A stretch of DNA of 64,000 nucleotides from the NCBI GenBank assembly GCA_037039925.1, contig JAXRKP010000150.1, positions 322,501 to 386,500 of the forward strand, read 5' to 3'. Each line of letters begins with the position of its first letter. The first letter of the stretch is position 1. The translations under genes and the position numbers were made by a program. Below, piece after piece: positions 1 through 40,668 of the stretch. The notes beneath the pieces are model-generated. The model was not told where the DNA came from. It did no database searches and saw only the letters and a list, made by a program, of their open reading frames with translations. This DNA is from Doris montereyensis (lineage: Eukaryota > Mollusca > Gastropoda > Nudibranchia > Dorididae).

Positions 1-760
1 AGTCAAGAATGTCAGAGATGGTCAAGAATGTCAGAGATGGTCAAGAATGTCAGAGATACGTTCAGAAAATCAGAAATGTGTTCAGTGGAACAAGAACAAG
101 CGGATACCATGGGGCGACCAGGTTGTCGGTCTCATGAAGTTTGGGTAGAAGATAAAAGCAAGGATTACCCAAAATGCTGTTGTCGAAGACAAGATGGGTT
201 GCGGAAGGTGGAAGGTCATCTGTCTTGATGAGTTGATCGACAGTGGATTTAATAAATCGATTATTAGAGACAGTAGCATCATCGTTACTTCTAGAACAGT
301 AGAAGATGGGGTCACTGAGTCGGCAATTCACTTTGGCAAGACACGAATCTCTGGACCACACCACAACGGCACCAACCACTGTTGTCAGCAGGTTTGATAA
401 TAATATCTAATATCACTGCGGTGGCGCAGCTCAGAGATGGCTTGAGTGTTTTCACGGGTCATGTGGAAGTGACTGATGGGAGAAAAGTTAATCTGTTGTA
501 GGTCATGAATTACGTTGTTGATGAACAAGTCAAGAGCCCGTAAGGCTTCGGCATCAAGTGCCTACCAAATTTGGTTAGACTAAAACCAAGGAAAGGGTCA
601 GTAAGTTCCGTAGCCAAAGAATGGCTTCGATCATTGTCATGGAAGTGGAAACAAAGACGAGAGTTTCTGACAGGAGTCATGGACATCACTAAGTCCTTGG
701 AATGGGTTCAAGTTCTTACTACCTGGGATGAATTTTAACCCCCAACTGAGTACAGAAATT
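1..760 (-). mobile_element. Penelope-like element, reverse transcriptase fragment (degraded)
   Basis: The minus strand encodes the N-terminal half of a Penelope-like reverse transcriptase. Read from about 760 down to 1, it shows the block LSWGLKFIPG, then GAVVVWSRDSCLAK, then FYLLPKLHE, and in another frame PGRPMVSACSCSTEHISDF. These blocks and their order are typical of Penelope RTs, with the RT core starting at FYLLPK and PGRP. The frame changes between FYLLPKLHE (near 150) and PGRPMVS (near 120), and stops lie further upstream, so the copy is dead. The RT palm and GIY-YIG domains would lie left of base 1. Bases 1-57 hold three copies of a 19-bp unit that overlaps the RT frame. Confidence 0.82.
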
Positions 761-840
761 TGGTGATTTGTCAATTTAATGTCAGGAGGAATACAAACAA
801 AAATATGTTTAACAGTTCATATCCTCAACTACATAGGCTT

Positions 841-1840
841 AACTTCACATATGCTTCACTACACATACTCTTAACTACACATACTCTCAACTACACATAT
901 GCTTAACTAGACATACTCTCAACTACACATACTCAACTACACATACTCACAATTACACATACTCTCAACTACACATATGCTTAACTACACATACACTCAA
1001 ATATAAATATGCATATGCTTAACTACACATAGTCTCAACTACACATATGCTTAACTACACATACTCTCAACTACACATACGCTTAACTACACATACTCTT
1101 AACCACACATATGCTTAACTACACACACTCTCAAATACACATACGCTTAACTACACACACTCTCAAATACACATATGCTTAACTACACACACTCTCAAAT
1201 ACACATATGCTTAACTACACACACTCTCAAATACACATATGCTTAACTACACATACTCTTAACCACACATATGCTTAACTACACATACTCTTAACCACAC
1301 ATATGCTTAACTACACATACTCTCAAATACACATATGCTTAACTACACATACTCTCAAATACACATATGCTTAACTACACACACTCTCAACCACACATAT
1401 GCTTAACTACACATACTTTTCATTGACTTCCCATATTGTGTTCTTGAGTGTACATATTATGCTTCACTACATATACTTTTAACCACACATATGCTTGACT
1501 TCCCATATTGTGTTCTTGAGTATACATATTATGCTTCACTACATATACTTTTAACCACACATATGCTTGACTTCCCATATTGTGTTCTTGAGTATACATA
1601 TTATGCTTCAATACATATACTCTTAACCACACATATGCTTAACTACACATAAGCTCAATCACACATAACTCAACTACACATATGCTTAACTAGACATACT
1701 CTTAACCACACATATGCTTAACTACACAAACTCTTAAATACACATAAAATGCTCGACTACATAATATACTCTTCTTAACCACACATACGCTTGACTACAC
1801 ATACTCTTAAATACACACATGCTTAACTAGATAAGAAAAT
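841..1840. repeat. Minisatellite, ~32-bp unit with a nested ~69-bp subarray
   Basis: Degenerate copies of acatatgcttaactacac alternate with actctcaaatac or actcttaacc. The basic period is about 32 bp. At about 1408-1630 a longer 69-bp unit containing gacttcccatattgtg occurs three times, which is the only reason an ORF appears there. The array ends in a SINE-2 head. It lies downstream of the EARS2 stop codon. Confidence 0.85.
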
Positions 1841-1849
1841 TTTCCCACA

Positions 1850-1925
1850 CATCCGGCATAATCCCACGACCTTGTGGTTGAGAGGCCAACACTTTGCGTC
1901 TAGACCCCTGAGTCCCCTTTTATCT
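1850..1925 (-). mobile_element. SINE family 2 head fragment
   Basis: On the minus strand this matches the promoter-bearing head seen in other family 2 copies: an A-box-like part with AAGTGTTGGCCTCTCAACC and a B-box-like part with a GGTCGTGGGATT core. No body or tail follows. Confidence 0.5.
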
Positions 1926-2151
1926 GAATTAATAAAAAAATAGAATGTAGAGCTGAGTGACCTTCAGCAAGCAAAAACAGCGGTGATTTATGTAATCACT
2001 CTGAACATTTCAACAAATCATTAAACTGGGTCATCAAAAAGCCTGGAAAAGATTCCATAGATTTCTAGCATGGCAGTTTCTGCAGGTACGACATCACGTC
2101 TTTGACTGTTAGCATCCACTAGTACTTGGTACGGTGGTCAACAGAGTTCAG

Positions 2152-30635
<28,484 letters not shown>

Positions 30636-32307
30636 CGCTAACTGCCTCTGGGCCTTTGAGAGGATGGGGCTGCCATCTTGTATCTGGTTTTCTTGGATGG
30701 AAATTAGTATTGGTGTGCGGGATCTAAGTTTAGTTCTAGAGTCCATTCCAATGGTTCTATAATCCTATCTTAATAGACTGAGTCAGGGAGTAGCTCATTT
30801 TGCTGCTGCTGCTGTTGATGTTTGTTATTATTGTTGTGCCATGACAAAACAGAGGGAGTGGGAGGAGGGGGGATAGTGAGAGTCATTATGTCTTGATCAG
30901 ATCATGTACATATGTACTAAACTATTTTACGAAGAAAGAAGTGAGTGATAATGTTCTGCCTACATCAATAGGCCGATTGCACAGCCAAAAATAAATCATT
31001 ATTTTCAGGTCCGTTTCATTGACTTGCTTGCATTTTTCCATTTTCTTGTGTGTACTGTGTGTGGGCGCACACATGTGTGCGGTTTTTTTTTGTCTGTCGG
31101 CCTAAGAGTGTGTGTGTATGCATGTTTATGGATGATGGATCTGTGTGAGTGAATCTGTTTGTGTGCATGCATGTATCTAGCCGTGTGTATGTGTGTTTCT
31201 GCAAGTATGTATGTGTCTGTCTACCCGCCTATGTTTGTGTTTTTGCGTCTTTTCATCTGTCTGTGTGTCTGTGTGTGCGTCTGTGAGAGTTGATGTAACT
31301 ATCAAGGTATATTTTTATTATCCAGCTCATGTCACAAGTTGTTCCCTGAGAGACCATGACATTAAGGAAGGGAACTTCCTTTCCACCATCATCATTCTCA
31401 TCATCATCATCAGCAGCAGCAGCATCATCTGTATCATCAACAGCGGCATCATGATATCCCCATCATCATTATTCACATCATCATTATCAATAGCAACATT
31501 AATATCGTCAAAATTATGTGCATCATCATCAGTATCATCGACATTATCTGCATCATCCTAGGCATCATCACCGTTTGCATCAACATCATCATCGTTATCA
31601 TTATCATTATCATCTGCAACATGCCATGCAAACAAAACAAAAAACAAACCCGTCTAATATTATTTTCTGCACTCATTATTAATGTTCATCTATCTTACTG
31701 AATATTATTTTGATGGGTTAGATGTTCATGTCGATTTCTTTCTATTCCAAACTCGGAAGCAGATTCGATTCCAAAATCTGACAGATCCATTCACCTATTT
31801 TCAAAATTAATATTAATAGGATTTCGCTTCGTCTCAGCAAAACTTTTTCTTTTCATAGGCAACTTATTGAAACTTGATTTGCGATGACAATAATATATTT
31901 TTTTAAAGTTAGGTGTATGAGATTACATCTCTGTGTTTTATAATCATCTTAGCTATGCGCGTTAGTTAGAAGGTTGTTGGTTGGGTTTAAAAAAATTAAC
32001 ATTCCCTAAAGAAACATGCGAATGCAACTTGCATTGATGAACTAGGGGCGATAACCATTTATTTCCCTTTTTACTTCCGTCATTAATTTTCAGCGCTGAA
32101 GACGAAAAACGTGAAGAAAACGTCAATCTACTCTAGAGTGAGAATTGTCAAGGCTTTCCATCCTCATCTCTATTCTACATTCTAAAGGGTTGTGTGTTAT
32201 TCTTTCGAGGAAGCATCGATTTGCTTTTTGCTCAGAGCAAGCAATCCCAAAAAGTTTGGAAATCCACCTTTTCTGTTCATCATAATTCAGAGCAAAAGAC
32301 AAACAGG
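30636..32307. promoter_or_regulatory. Divergent intergenic region between EARS2 and CLNS1A
   Basis: The two genes start about 1.67 kb apart on opposite strands, so this stretch must hold both promoters. Seen: a second ATG (30676-30674) opening a 13-codon upstream ORF before the EARS2 start region, GT-rich sequence at 31050-31290 and degenerate CAT repeats at 31380-31620. No TATA box or CpG island is convincing. Confidence 0.5.
31380..31625. repeat. Degenerate (CAT)n trinucleotide region
   Basis: Imperfect catcat/cattat triplets make ORFs on both strands. Low complexity, not coding. Confidence 0.85.
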
Positions 32308-32310
32308 ATG
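32194..32310 (+). other. CLNS1A 5' leader with an in-frame upstream ATG
   Basis: An ATG at 32194 is in frame with the chosen start at 32308 and no stop intervenes. The 38 extra residues have no resemblance to the pICln N-terminus, so this is taken as 5' UTR. Confidence 0.4.
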
Positions 32311-32429
32311 GTCCTGTTAGTCAACTATCATGCACCAACAGATGGTCTCCATCACACAGAGTCTAATGTTACTCTCAGTGTTGAAGGAACAAGGGATTTA
32401 GGATCTGGAACACTCTACATATCAGAAAG
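32308..32429 (+). CDS. CLNS1A: CLNS1A exon 1
   Basis: From ATG to TLYISE plus two bases of a Ser codon, donor GTGATT (phase 2). Holds the first strands of the PH-like domain, including the LGSGTLYI block shared with other pICln proteins. Confidence 0.9.
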
Positions 32430-35400
32430 GTGATTCATGTATAGATTGTTAATCCAAGAGAAATTCCAAATCTCATGCCATAGATCTAGATCTACATAAC
32501 ATGCAAAAGGATTCCAATAGTCGGTTACACTATCAGTATCAATCCATACCCGAACCACCCACACCCCCTCCCCCTTCCGGAAGGAGTACCATAGTCGAGT
32601 CCCAACCAAGGAACATAAAGAGGGTTTGTGTTGAGGGAATGAGATAAAAATTTTGGGCTTGTCTTTTGTGGGAGAGATAGAAAAGAAAGATTGTTTTATC
32701 TAGATCTATTTCTCAGTTTTCTCGACTTTCACACACACACACAAGGTGACGTGGTATGGAACTAAGACATCAGACAAGTAGAAACTGGGACTGAAGTCTA
32801 CGATTTTATTTAGCCAAACAGATGGGAGGGAGTAATCTTTAGCAGTGTATCATGACGGCTCATGAGAACGCGTTCTTTCAGTAAGTGAGATTAAGGTGGC
32901 ACGCAAGGGTGCTTAAAAGTGCATGATGCTGTGTGCTGTAATTTATCATTATTTTTTAGAAAAAACTTAACCTGGAATCAGGGATGGGGATTTTCCGTTT
33001 TTTTCCCACGTTTTCCGTGTTCTTTTTGTGCCATAGCGGAGCACCTCCATGTTTTTGTGTCTCATTTTGCACACACACAAAAGCACCAGCCATGCGGGGA
33101 GAACGTAAGGCCCAACTAGGACGGGTGTCCCGTGGCCCATAGATAGAGAGAGCAAGAGAATATGTTACTACGGTATCATTTATTGCCCTCGGATTAGAGA
33201 AAGACAATGAAAAGGAGGGAGGAATGCCTAAATGCCTGTTTTCTCTGCTTCCCAAGCACCAGGCATTAAGGTGGCCACTACTGTATTACAATTCTGTATC
33301 AGAGGGGAAAGCTAATCAAAATATTGGTAAATTTGCACCATTATATAAATCTCTTTCACTAAGTTAGATCTAGTGTATCAGAATCCCTAGCCCCACTGTT
33401 CGTTTCATCTTATGAGGCTGTTTTTTTTAATGTATAAAAATGACAAAATAGGGTGAAATGTTAATATTATGTAAGTAGTCAGTGTTTTTCCGGAATAGTG
33501 TTTCAAACAATAGCATACTTTACAATTTAATGTAATTGGGTGATTGAGTTGGTAAAGAGTATCAATTATATTATATTATGATTTATTATATTTTATTCAT
33601 AAATATAATATTTCATATGATCAGGTTTACATATATATATGTCCTTTTCTTTTTCATCTCATTTGTAGCTGTGTGTTGTGGCTCAACGCATCAAACCAGG
33701 GAATTCAACTGACCTACAAACAGATTTGTCTGCATGCCATCTCAAGGGATCTCGTATCTTTTCCCCATGAGCATCTCCTTCTTCACTACGAAGGCTCCTT
33801 GCCAGGTATTATCTTCTTTAATATTCATATATTTTCACTGTTACAAAATTTGCACAGATCCTCTTATTCATCATATTTTACTGTTACAAAATTTATTCAC
33901 ATATTTTAGATGTACACAGATCCTCTTATTCATCATATTTTACTGTTACAAAATGTACACAGATCCTCTTATTCATCATATTTTACTGTTACAAAATGTA
34001 CACAGATCCTCTTATCCTCTTATTCATCATATTTCACTGTTACAAAATGTACACAGATCCTCTTATTCATCATATTTCACTGTTACAAAATGTACACAGA
34101 TCCTCTTATTCATCATATTTCACTGTTACAAAAATGTACACAGATCCTCTTATTCATCATATTTTACTGTTACAAAATTACTTAAAAATGTACACAGATC
34201 CTCTTATTCATCATATTTTACTGTTACAAAATGTACACAGATCCTCTTATTCATCATATTTTCTGTTATTGATACTGTTACAAAATGTACACAGATCCTC
34301 TTATTGATATTTTACTGAATATATGATGTGTAGCCCTGTTTTCAAACTGGCAGCTAAATAAATGAATTGCCAGGTCTATTCAGACTTTGCGAACGTATAG
34401 GCAGCATGGAAAGCAGGATGTTGTATGCCTAGAAAAATCTGGGCTCTTCACCTGATTGTCCTACATGCTCAGCACTCAGTACATAGTATGAGATTTTACT
34501 CTCTTACAATTAACATGTAAATAGAAATGAAAACCTTTTTATTGTAACTTAATTATAAATATACAATACACTGGTATTTTTATTTTTAAAATTTAATATA
34601 ATTTTTAATTATTTCTTTGCTGGTGAAAACAAGAATGTCTGCCATTTGAAATAATCTATGAAACCAGAAAAGTCAAACTTTTCGTGTTTTCTTCTGAAAA
34701 GTCTTCTATCCACGTACCTGTCGATGTGAATTATAAAGAAGAAATTGTAATGTTTCAAACCATCATATCTATACTGGCACACTTACGGTTCTGTTTCAAA
34801 CCATCATATCTATACTGGCACATTTATGGTTCTGTTTCAAACCATCATATCTATACTGGCACATTTACGGTTCTGTTTCAAACCATCATATCTATACTGG
34901 CACACTTATGGTTCTGTTTCAAACCATCATATATACTGGCACACTTATGGTTCTGTTTCAAACCATCATATCTATACTGGCACACTTAATGGTTCTGTTT
35001 CCAACCATCATATCTATACTGGCACATTTATGGTTCTGTTTCAAACCATCATATCTATACTGGAACATTTACGGTTCTGTTTCCAACCATCATATCTATA
35101 CTGGCACATTTATGGTTCTGTTTCAAACCATCATATCTATACTGGCACATTTATGGTTCTGTTTCAAACCATCATATCTATACTGGCACATTTACCATCA
35201 TATCATCGGTTCTGTTTCAAACCATCATGTCTATACTGGCACACATTTACGGTTCTGTTTCAAACCATCATGTCTATACTGGCACACTTATGGTTCTGTT
35301 TCAAACCATCATCTGGCACATTTATGGTTCTGTTTCATATTTTCATTGAGAGCATAACACGACAAGCAGGCCAAAATGGCACATTTGTGATTTCATCACA

Positions 35401-38400
35401 GCCAATGTATATCAGCTCATCATTCATCATGTAGTACATTTTGTTTCCATTGAGACAGTTTGTTTGTTTTTTAGTCCTTTAGAATGTAAAATGTACTTTT
35501 CGCAACTTAGTCACGAAATACTCAACGCCATCATCACATTATCCTTATCCTTTGCTCGTTTATGATTCTTGTTTTCTTTGAAGACTTTCTTTCACAATGG
35601 TGGACAGGGTAAGTTTCAATTAAAAAACAAACAAGCGAAAGACAAAAGTTGAGACTTTGATGGATTTGATATGTTTTGTATCTTCTTTTTTTTTTTTTTT
35701 TTTACTTCTTTTCAAGGAGCTTCAGAACCAAATGGTCACGTGGAACCAGGAGCAGATCAGATCCAGTCAGACGAGGATGACGACGATGACGACAACCACA
35801 CGAGGGGCTTGCAAGATTTTGAGGGCACTCTTGTGGAAATTCGATTTGTGCCACAGAACAAAGAATCGTGTAAGTAAGGCATGAGAAATTGTGGGTCGTA
35901 TGATTGGTGGGAATTTTAGAAATTACTTTAAAAGTTAAGGGGATATGCAGGTTCTGAAACTTTTTTTTACTTTTTTTGTTTGGTTAAATTATATATGTAA
36001 TCAGTGTATTGAAACACAAACTTATATGGTGTTGTTTACTTGGTTGACATGGAAACGGCCACCATCTTGAATTGGTATGTGTTTTGTTTAACACATTATT
36101 TTATATAGCTATTTAGAAAAAATGTAATGATCAAATTGCTCCAAACTTCACATACAAGTTGTTCAATGTAATGACTATAAATTTTCACAAAAACATAGGA
36201 CTTTCAGTTTTATTTATGTTTTTATGATGTTTTTAGTTTACTATATAAAACACAAAATAATTATTTAAAAAGTATTTTTGCAAAAAGTATACATTTTTCA
36301 GAAGAAAATTTTTTTACATTTGTTTGCACAGTAAACGGCTATCAACATGTGAAATTTCATGTCAAAATATGTAAAAATAAGGCCAAACAGCGAAAAAATA
36401 GTTTTTAAAAATTACATTTTGAGAAAAGCGCTGTTGAAATTTCACTACACTAAAGCATACAAAAACACATGTTTCGCACAATTTTCGGCTCACAAGAGTG
36501 TTTTTACTCGTGATATCAAACAACATGCATCAAATGATAATAAAAACGATGTACAGAATAGAATGAATATATTCTGTAATCGAATATCATTGTCATTGAA
36601 GAAAGAATGAAGCATTCACGATGACCCAATTGGCTTGCGTCACTGTGAGAAGCAACACGCTTGATCGTGCAAGAGTGGTGTTGATTGGTTGAACAGGCCA
36701 GCCGCGAGTGAGAGGGAGAGACTTCGTAACTGTTCACCTGGATGTTTGTGGCATTTGAGCGTAACCTTTGCCCATATATGAAACTGTGGGCTTTGGCTAG
36801 CAGTTCTCAATACAATATTATTGTACTTAAGCTAAATAATACTATTGCCGCTGACCATGTATTTTCAAAATGAAGAGCACAGTACATACGAAGTGGTGTG
36901 TAAATGAATAGGATGATCCTATTTTATTCTAGCGGTTAGGGCTTTGTAAGGGTCTCAAAATAAGGCAAAATATGATCATTTGTTATGAAATTGATGACGT
37001 TTTGTCTTCAAAGACTGTTTTTTCACAGAAAAACAGGGAATTCAGATTTGGGGGTGGTAAGTAAAGCTAAGAAGTGGAACTAGAAAGAAATGCCATAACC
37101 TATATTTTGATATTTTGACCCCAAATGGCCTATTCCAGGTGCCACATATCCACTAAAGTCAAAACACTTTTATGTGCATATTTTTAAACTTTAGTGGAAC
37201 TGAAAACCTGCTGGGTGTTGAACCATTCAGTGTTTTTTTATTAAGAAAATGTATCCACCATTACTATATTTGTGACTCAGTAGTGCAGAGGAAAGGTGTC
37301 GGCCTCTCAACCAAAAGGTCATGGGTTCAAGCCACGCCAACAAGTTAATTTGATGAGTGGTTTTTTTTTGTTAAATAAATAGATATTGGGTTCTTGTTTT
37401 GTTTGTGTGTATTTTGTGCATTGAAAAATGTGTAGGTCTGTTGTCTTCATTTTTCGTGTATACAGCATACTGTATTGAACAAAAGAGTTTTATGCGGTCG
37501 ATATTCTCTCAGTTATCCGGTCCACTTTGGAAAAAGTTTTGGGGCATAGAAACTTAGTTTTATCTCCCCTCACAAGCACATAAAAAAGTTGTATCAATAT
37601 GATTTATATCATGTAAAACTCATTATGATCATATTCTTGATATTTTAGTGAGGGAATTACGGAGAGTGACATTTATAGTGTCGGTGTTCTCTGAAGTTGG
37701 TCTCACTTGGTAAGAAGAAGCGTGTTAATCCAGAGTGCCTGCACAATATATGATATATAGCTTATCTCTAAACACTGTTAGATAAAAGCTATGGTGAGTA
37801 ATATTTTCATTTTTTGTTCTCTTATTTCCTCTCTAGTGCAAGCCATGTTTGAAGCCATGTCCAACTGTCAGGTTTTGCATCCTGATGAAGACTGTCAGTT
37901 GTCGGATGAGGAGGAGTTTGAGGACGCGAGGAAAATGGAGGTGAGACATGGGTTGGGACAAGATGCTCGTGTCTCAATAAATATTTGTGAAAAAAAAATT
38001 ATGTTTTAAATGTTTGACGTACTTAGGAAAACTTATATTAAACCTAGCAGCTAGCATTGCCAGGATTCAAACCAGGGCTTGATAAGCTCAAGCTTAACTG
38101 CCTACCTACCCACTAGGCCACTGATACCACTATGACACCTGATAGACAGACACCAAATACATCTACGACTTGTAGAATAAGTCTCAGCCTTTGTGACCTG
38201 AGAACAATGGGGTTTTATCTCTGAGAATCCTTTTGCGTTATACTTCTTTGAAAGCTGTTTCTTGTACAGATTTTACAACAAATTGATAAATGACGTTTGT
38301 TTATTGTTTCTTGTTTATGGTCATTTAGACAATTTACAAATTCCTATATTATAAACTCTATTCAAGTGGTTTAACTTTCAAAGTCGAATATCGCCAAAGG

Positions 38401-40668
38401 ACACACACTCAGTGGAGATATTAAAGGCTTGTTGATTTTGATTCATATTCATATTCATAAAATGTAATTTAATATATTCGGTAATCTGTTTTCAATTCTC
38501 TCATTCTCTAACAAATTATTAAATGTCTCAACCTTACTACAAGTTCAAATTCATTCTTTTTTTTTTTTTTCGTGCCCTATTTTTTTTTCAACTCGTTTGT
38601 TGAACAGAACATCTTCATCCAGAAATAGAACCCAATATAAATAGATCTAGACACAGGGAGATACAACATTTATTTACAAGAGTGATATAAAAATTTCAAT
38701 TACTAATTAGATTCTATGGCAACACAAGATAGTGAGACTTAAGCCATCTAGATTTCTAAAGTTCGAAAGGGTGAAAATGCAAGCACTTAAGAATAAATAG
38801 ATGTAGCTTCAATTCAAGTCAATCGTTTTATTGATCCTTTAGAAAAGGAAATTATACCTGTGTTATCACAATTTCCGTTTGAAAAATAAAAGAATACATT
38901 AATGCATTTAAATTAAAAATAAATTTAACTTAAGCTAATCATTAAATGTTTAGATTTTAGGAGAAGTATACAAAGATTCAAAGGTGGTCAATAGATAGTG
39001 CGGTGAAACAATATATACATATTAAAATATATATATTTTTTAATAAATAAATAAATATTTATAGACATCAGTTTAGCTTCATAAGTCATTCATTCACCAT
39101 CCATCAATTTACATTTCTTAAACATTGTGAGCAAAACGCCATTGTGCTTTCAAAGTAAGATATGGTCAAACCTTCATATGACACTTGGAAGAAAAGATCT
39201 AAAATATCTCTCAGTGCGGGATTTTAAATGTAAAAGTCGACTGCTTCTACAACTTGTTTTGGGTATGGAGAAAAGAGGGTGGATGTTGTCTTTAAGTATA
39301 CGTCACTCTCCTAGCTGGCACTAGCAAGAATAAGTTGTGAAATGACATGCATAGGACGTCAAAGATGCCATAGCAAGTATGCTTCCCTCATTAAAATACT
39401 TTCTATACGGATGTATACATGTATTTACTTTATTCTTCAATTTCTTTCTTCATTTATTTCTCAGATTTCTACACAGGAGAGGAAGGGGTGGCCAACTTGA
39501 CAGAGGAAGGGGCTGCAAACTTGCAGCGTATGAATATGATGCTGGAGCAAGGACAGGGAGACGGTGATTTGGTCTCACGTACAAGTCACATTCAAATTAG
39601 TAACGGTAAGCGTGAGATTTGATTTACTGATGAACTGATGTATTCATCTTTCAGGAGACCAGGAAATTTTATTATAAAGATAATAAAAATGAATGAAATC
39701 ATTAGTATTTATATAGCGCCTAATACTGAAATCTCAAGGCTTTCCAATCACATCACATGATACAACACTCCTAATGTCTGAGGTATTTCAGATGTTAAAA
39801 AGCTATACATTATAAAGGATAATTTACTATTTTAGTTAAATGCATCTGTATAAAAGGGATTAATCATACAGATTATTATTTAAAAGATCTTTTAATTTCA
39901 AAACAATTTTTTTTAAAATCATAAAACAAGAACTGTCCTTTAAAAAAATCTCACATTTCTAACATCCCATTTTAGATATTGAATAGAGGTTTAGAAGAAG
40001 TGATCTGCACATGTTTTGAGTGATTTGATTCTGTAGTAAGTGAGGAGAACAAACCTAAAAATTAGCTAAAAGCCTCCGATTGATGTCTGTTGTGTTGTTA
40101 CCCACAGTTCATCATTCCTGATTATTTCCGGCTAGTGCACTCTAAGGATGTTTTGTAGGCATTTGTGAATGAATGCCTGTAGGTTAAATAGATTTATTTT
40201 TTTTTTGGGGGGGGGGGGTTCTATATCTTTGCCTCCACATGAAAGAGCTGATTTACATACAAATATATAAAAAAAAATTGTCGTGGAAATGCTGCCAAAT
40301 CTCCAAACACATCTGAGCTGTGGAAATTCAGTTTTTACAATACTAATCCGTTTCTTCACATTTATGTCTGTGCTAATCTATGATGCTATAAGAGTGTGTG
40401 TGTGTTTGGATGTTTGGGAATGCATGTACTGTGCTCAGTTTTTCAATTAACTTGATATTATGTGTGTCCGTTGTATGCCGTATGATTTTGTTGTGATCAA
40501 ATGTTTGTGCGACAATAAAGCATTATTGTTATTATTATTCCTACGTATATCTGATACTTACAACGTGTCATGTTATGTCCTTTTTCGTTGGCAGGCCGTC
40601 ATCATGATGAGACGGTGCCTTCCTCTGACGCAGATCAGTTTCAAGACGCCGAGGACATGGATGAGTGA
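32308..40668 (+). CDS. CLNS1A: Methylosome subunit pICln (chloride nucleotide-sensitive channel 1A), six exons
   Basis: pICln is a cytosolic chaperone that binds Sm proteins with PRMT5 and WDR77 in the methylosome and delivers them for snRNP assembly. It was first described as a swelling-related chloride conductance factor. Exons: 32308-32429, 33669-33805, 35717-35869, 37837-37968 (or -37940), 39465-39605, 40595-40668. Seen: a PH-like fold with LGSGTLYISE, then VLWLN and LTYKQICLHAISRD, an acidic loop (SDEDDDDDDN), VEIRFVP, LQAMFEAMSNCQVLHPDEDC, a second acidic stretch (SDEEEFED), FYTGEEGVANLTEEGAANL, and a C-terminus FQDAEDMDE. The segment order matches the human protein. The start was chosen by alignment. 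An in-frame ATG at 32194 would add 38 residues with no family counterpart. The gene looks intact. Its introns carry two large minisatellites. Confidence 0.93.
33200..33283. mobile_element. Solo MITE terminus
   Basis: The complement reads CAGTAGTGGCCACCTTAATG, then CCTGGTGCTTGGGAAGCAGA. It matches the right end at 28837 and is followed by TA. It lies in CLNS1A intron 1. Confidence 0.6.
33669..33805 (+). CDS. CLNS1A: CLNS1A exon 2
   Basis: Acceptor CATTTGTAG, then SCVLWLNASNQGIQLTYKQI and CLHAISRD, ending EGSLP plus one base before GTATTA. The CLHAISRD block is the LHALSRD signature of the family. Confidence 0.93.
33840..34312. repeat. 43-bp minisatellite, ~11 copies
   Basis: Unit tgtacacagatcctcttatt then catcatattttactgttaca. 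It begins about 35 bp after the exon 2 donor of CLNS1A. Confidence 0.95.
34750..35338. repeat. 41-bp minisatellite, ~14 copies
   Basis: Unit ttctgtttcaaaccatcata then tctatactggcacatttatg. Also in CLNS1A intron 2. ORFs in all three forward frames result from the stop-free 41-bp unit. Confidence 0.95.
35717..35869 (+). CDS. CLNS1A: CLNS1A exon 3: acidic loop
   Basis: Acceptor CTTTTCAAG after a T-rich tract. Encodes GASEPNGHVEPGADQIQSDE, the poly-Asp loop, then FEGTLVEIRFVPQNKES, donor GTAAGT in phase 1. Confidence 0.93.
35930..36960. repeat. Unnamed AT-rich dispersed repeat, copy in CLNS1A intron 3
   Basis: Contains gacatggaaacggccaccat, found again in similar form at about 21709 and 61475, and cattttgagaaaa blocks shared with 61850. 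Type unknown. The rest of 36960-37830 shows only a SINE head. Confidence 0.5.
37270..37345 (+). mobile_element. SINE family 2 head fragment
   Basis: gtgtcggcctctcaaccaaa and catgggttcaagccacgcca match the family 2 A/B-box head. No body follows. Confidence 0.65.
37837..37968 (+). CDS. CLNS1A: CLNS1A exon 4, 3' end uncertain
   Basis: Acceptor CCTCTCTAG, then LQAMFEAMSNCQVLHPDEDC and EEEFEDARKME. The strong donor GTGAGA at 37941 leaves phase 0 and does not fit exon 5. Reading on through VRHGLGQDA to a weak GTGTCT donor at 37969 gives phase 1, which fits exon 5 and the length of the human linker. A lost base or an unseen microexon are alternatives. Confidence 0.82.
38045..38135 (-). mobile_element. 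SINE family 1 head fragment
   Basis: Minus strand: GTGGCCTAGTGGGTAGGTAG and GTTTGAATCCTGGCAATGC give A and B boxes. The rest of the element is absent. Intron 4 of CLNS1A is otherwise unremarkable AT-rich sequence. Confidence 0.6.
39465..39605 (+). CDS. CLNS1A: CLNS1A exon 5
   Basis: Acceptor TTTATTTCTCAG. Encodes FYTGEEGVANLTEEGAANLQ, then RMNMMLEQGQGDGDL and SHIQISN, donor GTAAGC in phase 1. FYT-x-EEG and LT-x-EG are family-wide. Confidence 0.92.
40595..40668 (+). CDS. CLNS1A: CLNS1A exon 6 and stop
   Basis: Acceptor CGTTGGCAG, then GRHHDETVPSSDADQFQDAE and DMDE, TGA at 40666-40668. The acidic C-terminus (QF-x-DA-x-x-x-D) is the WDR77/PRMT5-contact tail type of pICln. Confidence 0.92.

Noticed and set aside
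30636..32307. Compact bidirectional promoter
   Set aside because: The gene starts are about 1.67 kb apart with simple repeats between, and no shared core elements were seen.
37837..38009. Exon 4 of CLNS1A running to the stop at 38007 as an alternative end
   Set aside because: Possible as intron retention, but the conserved exons 5 and 6 downstream show the normal protein continues.
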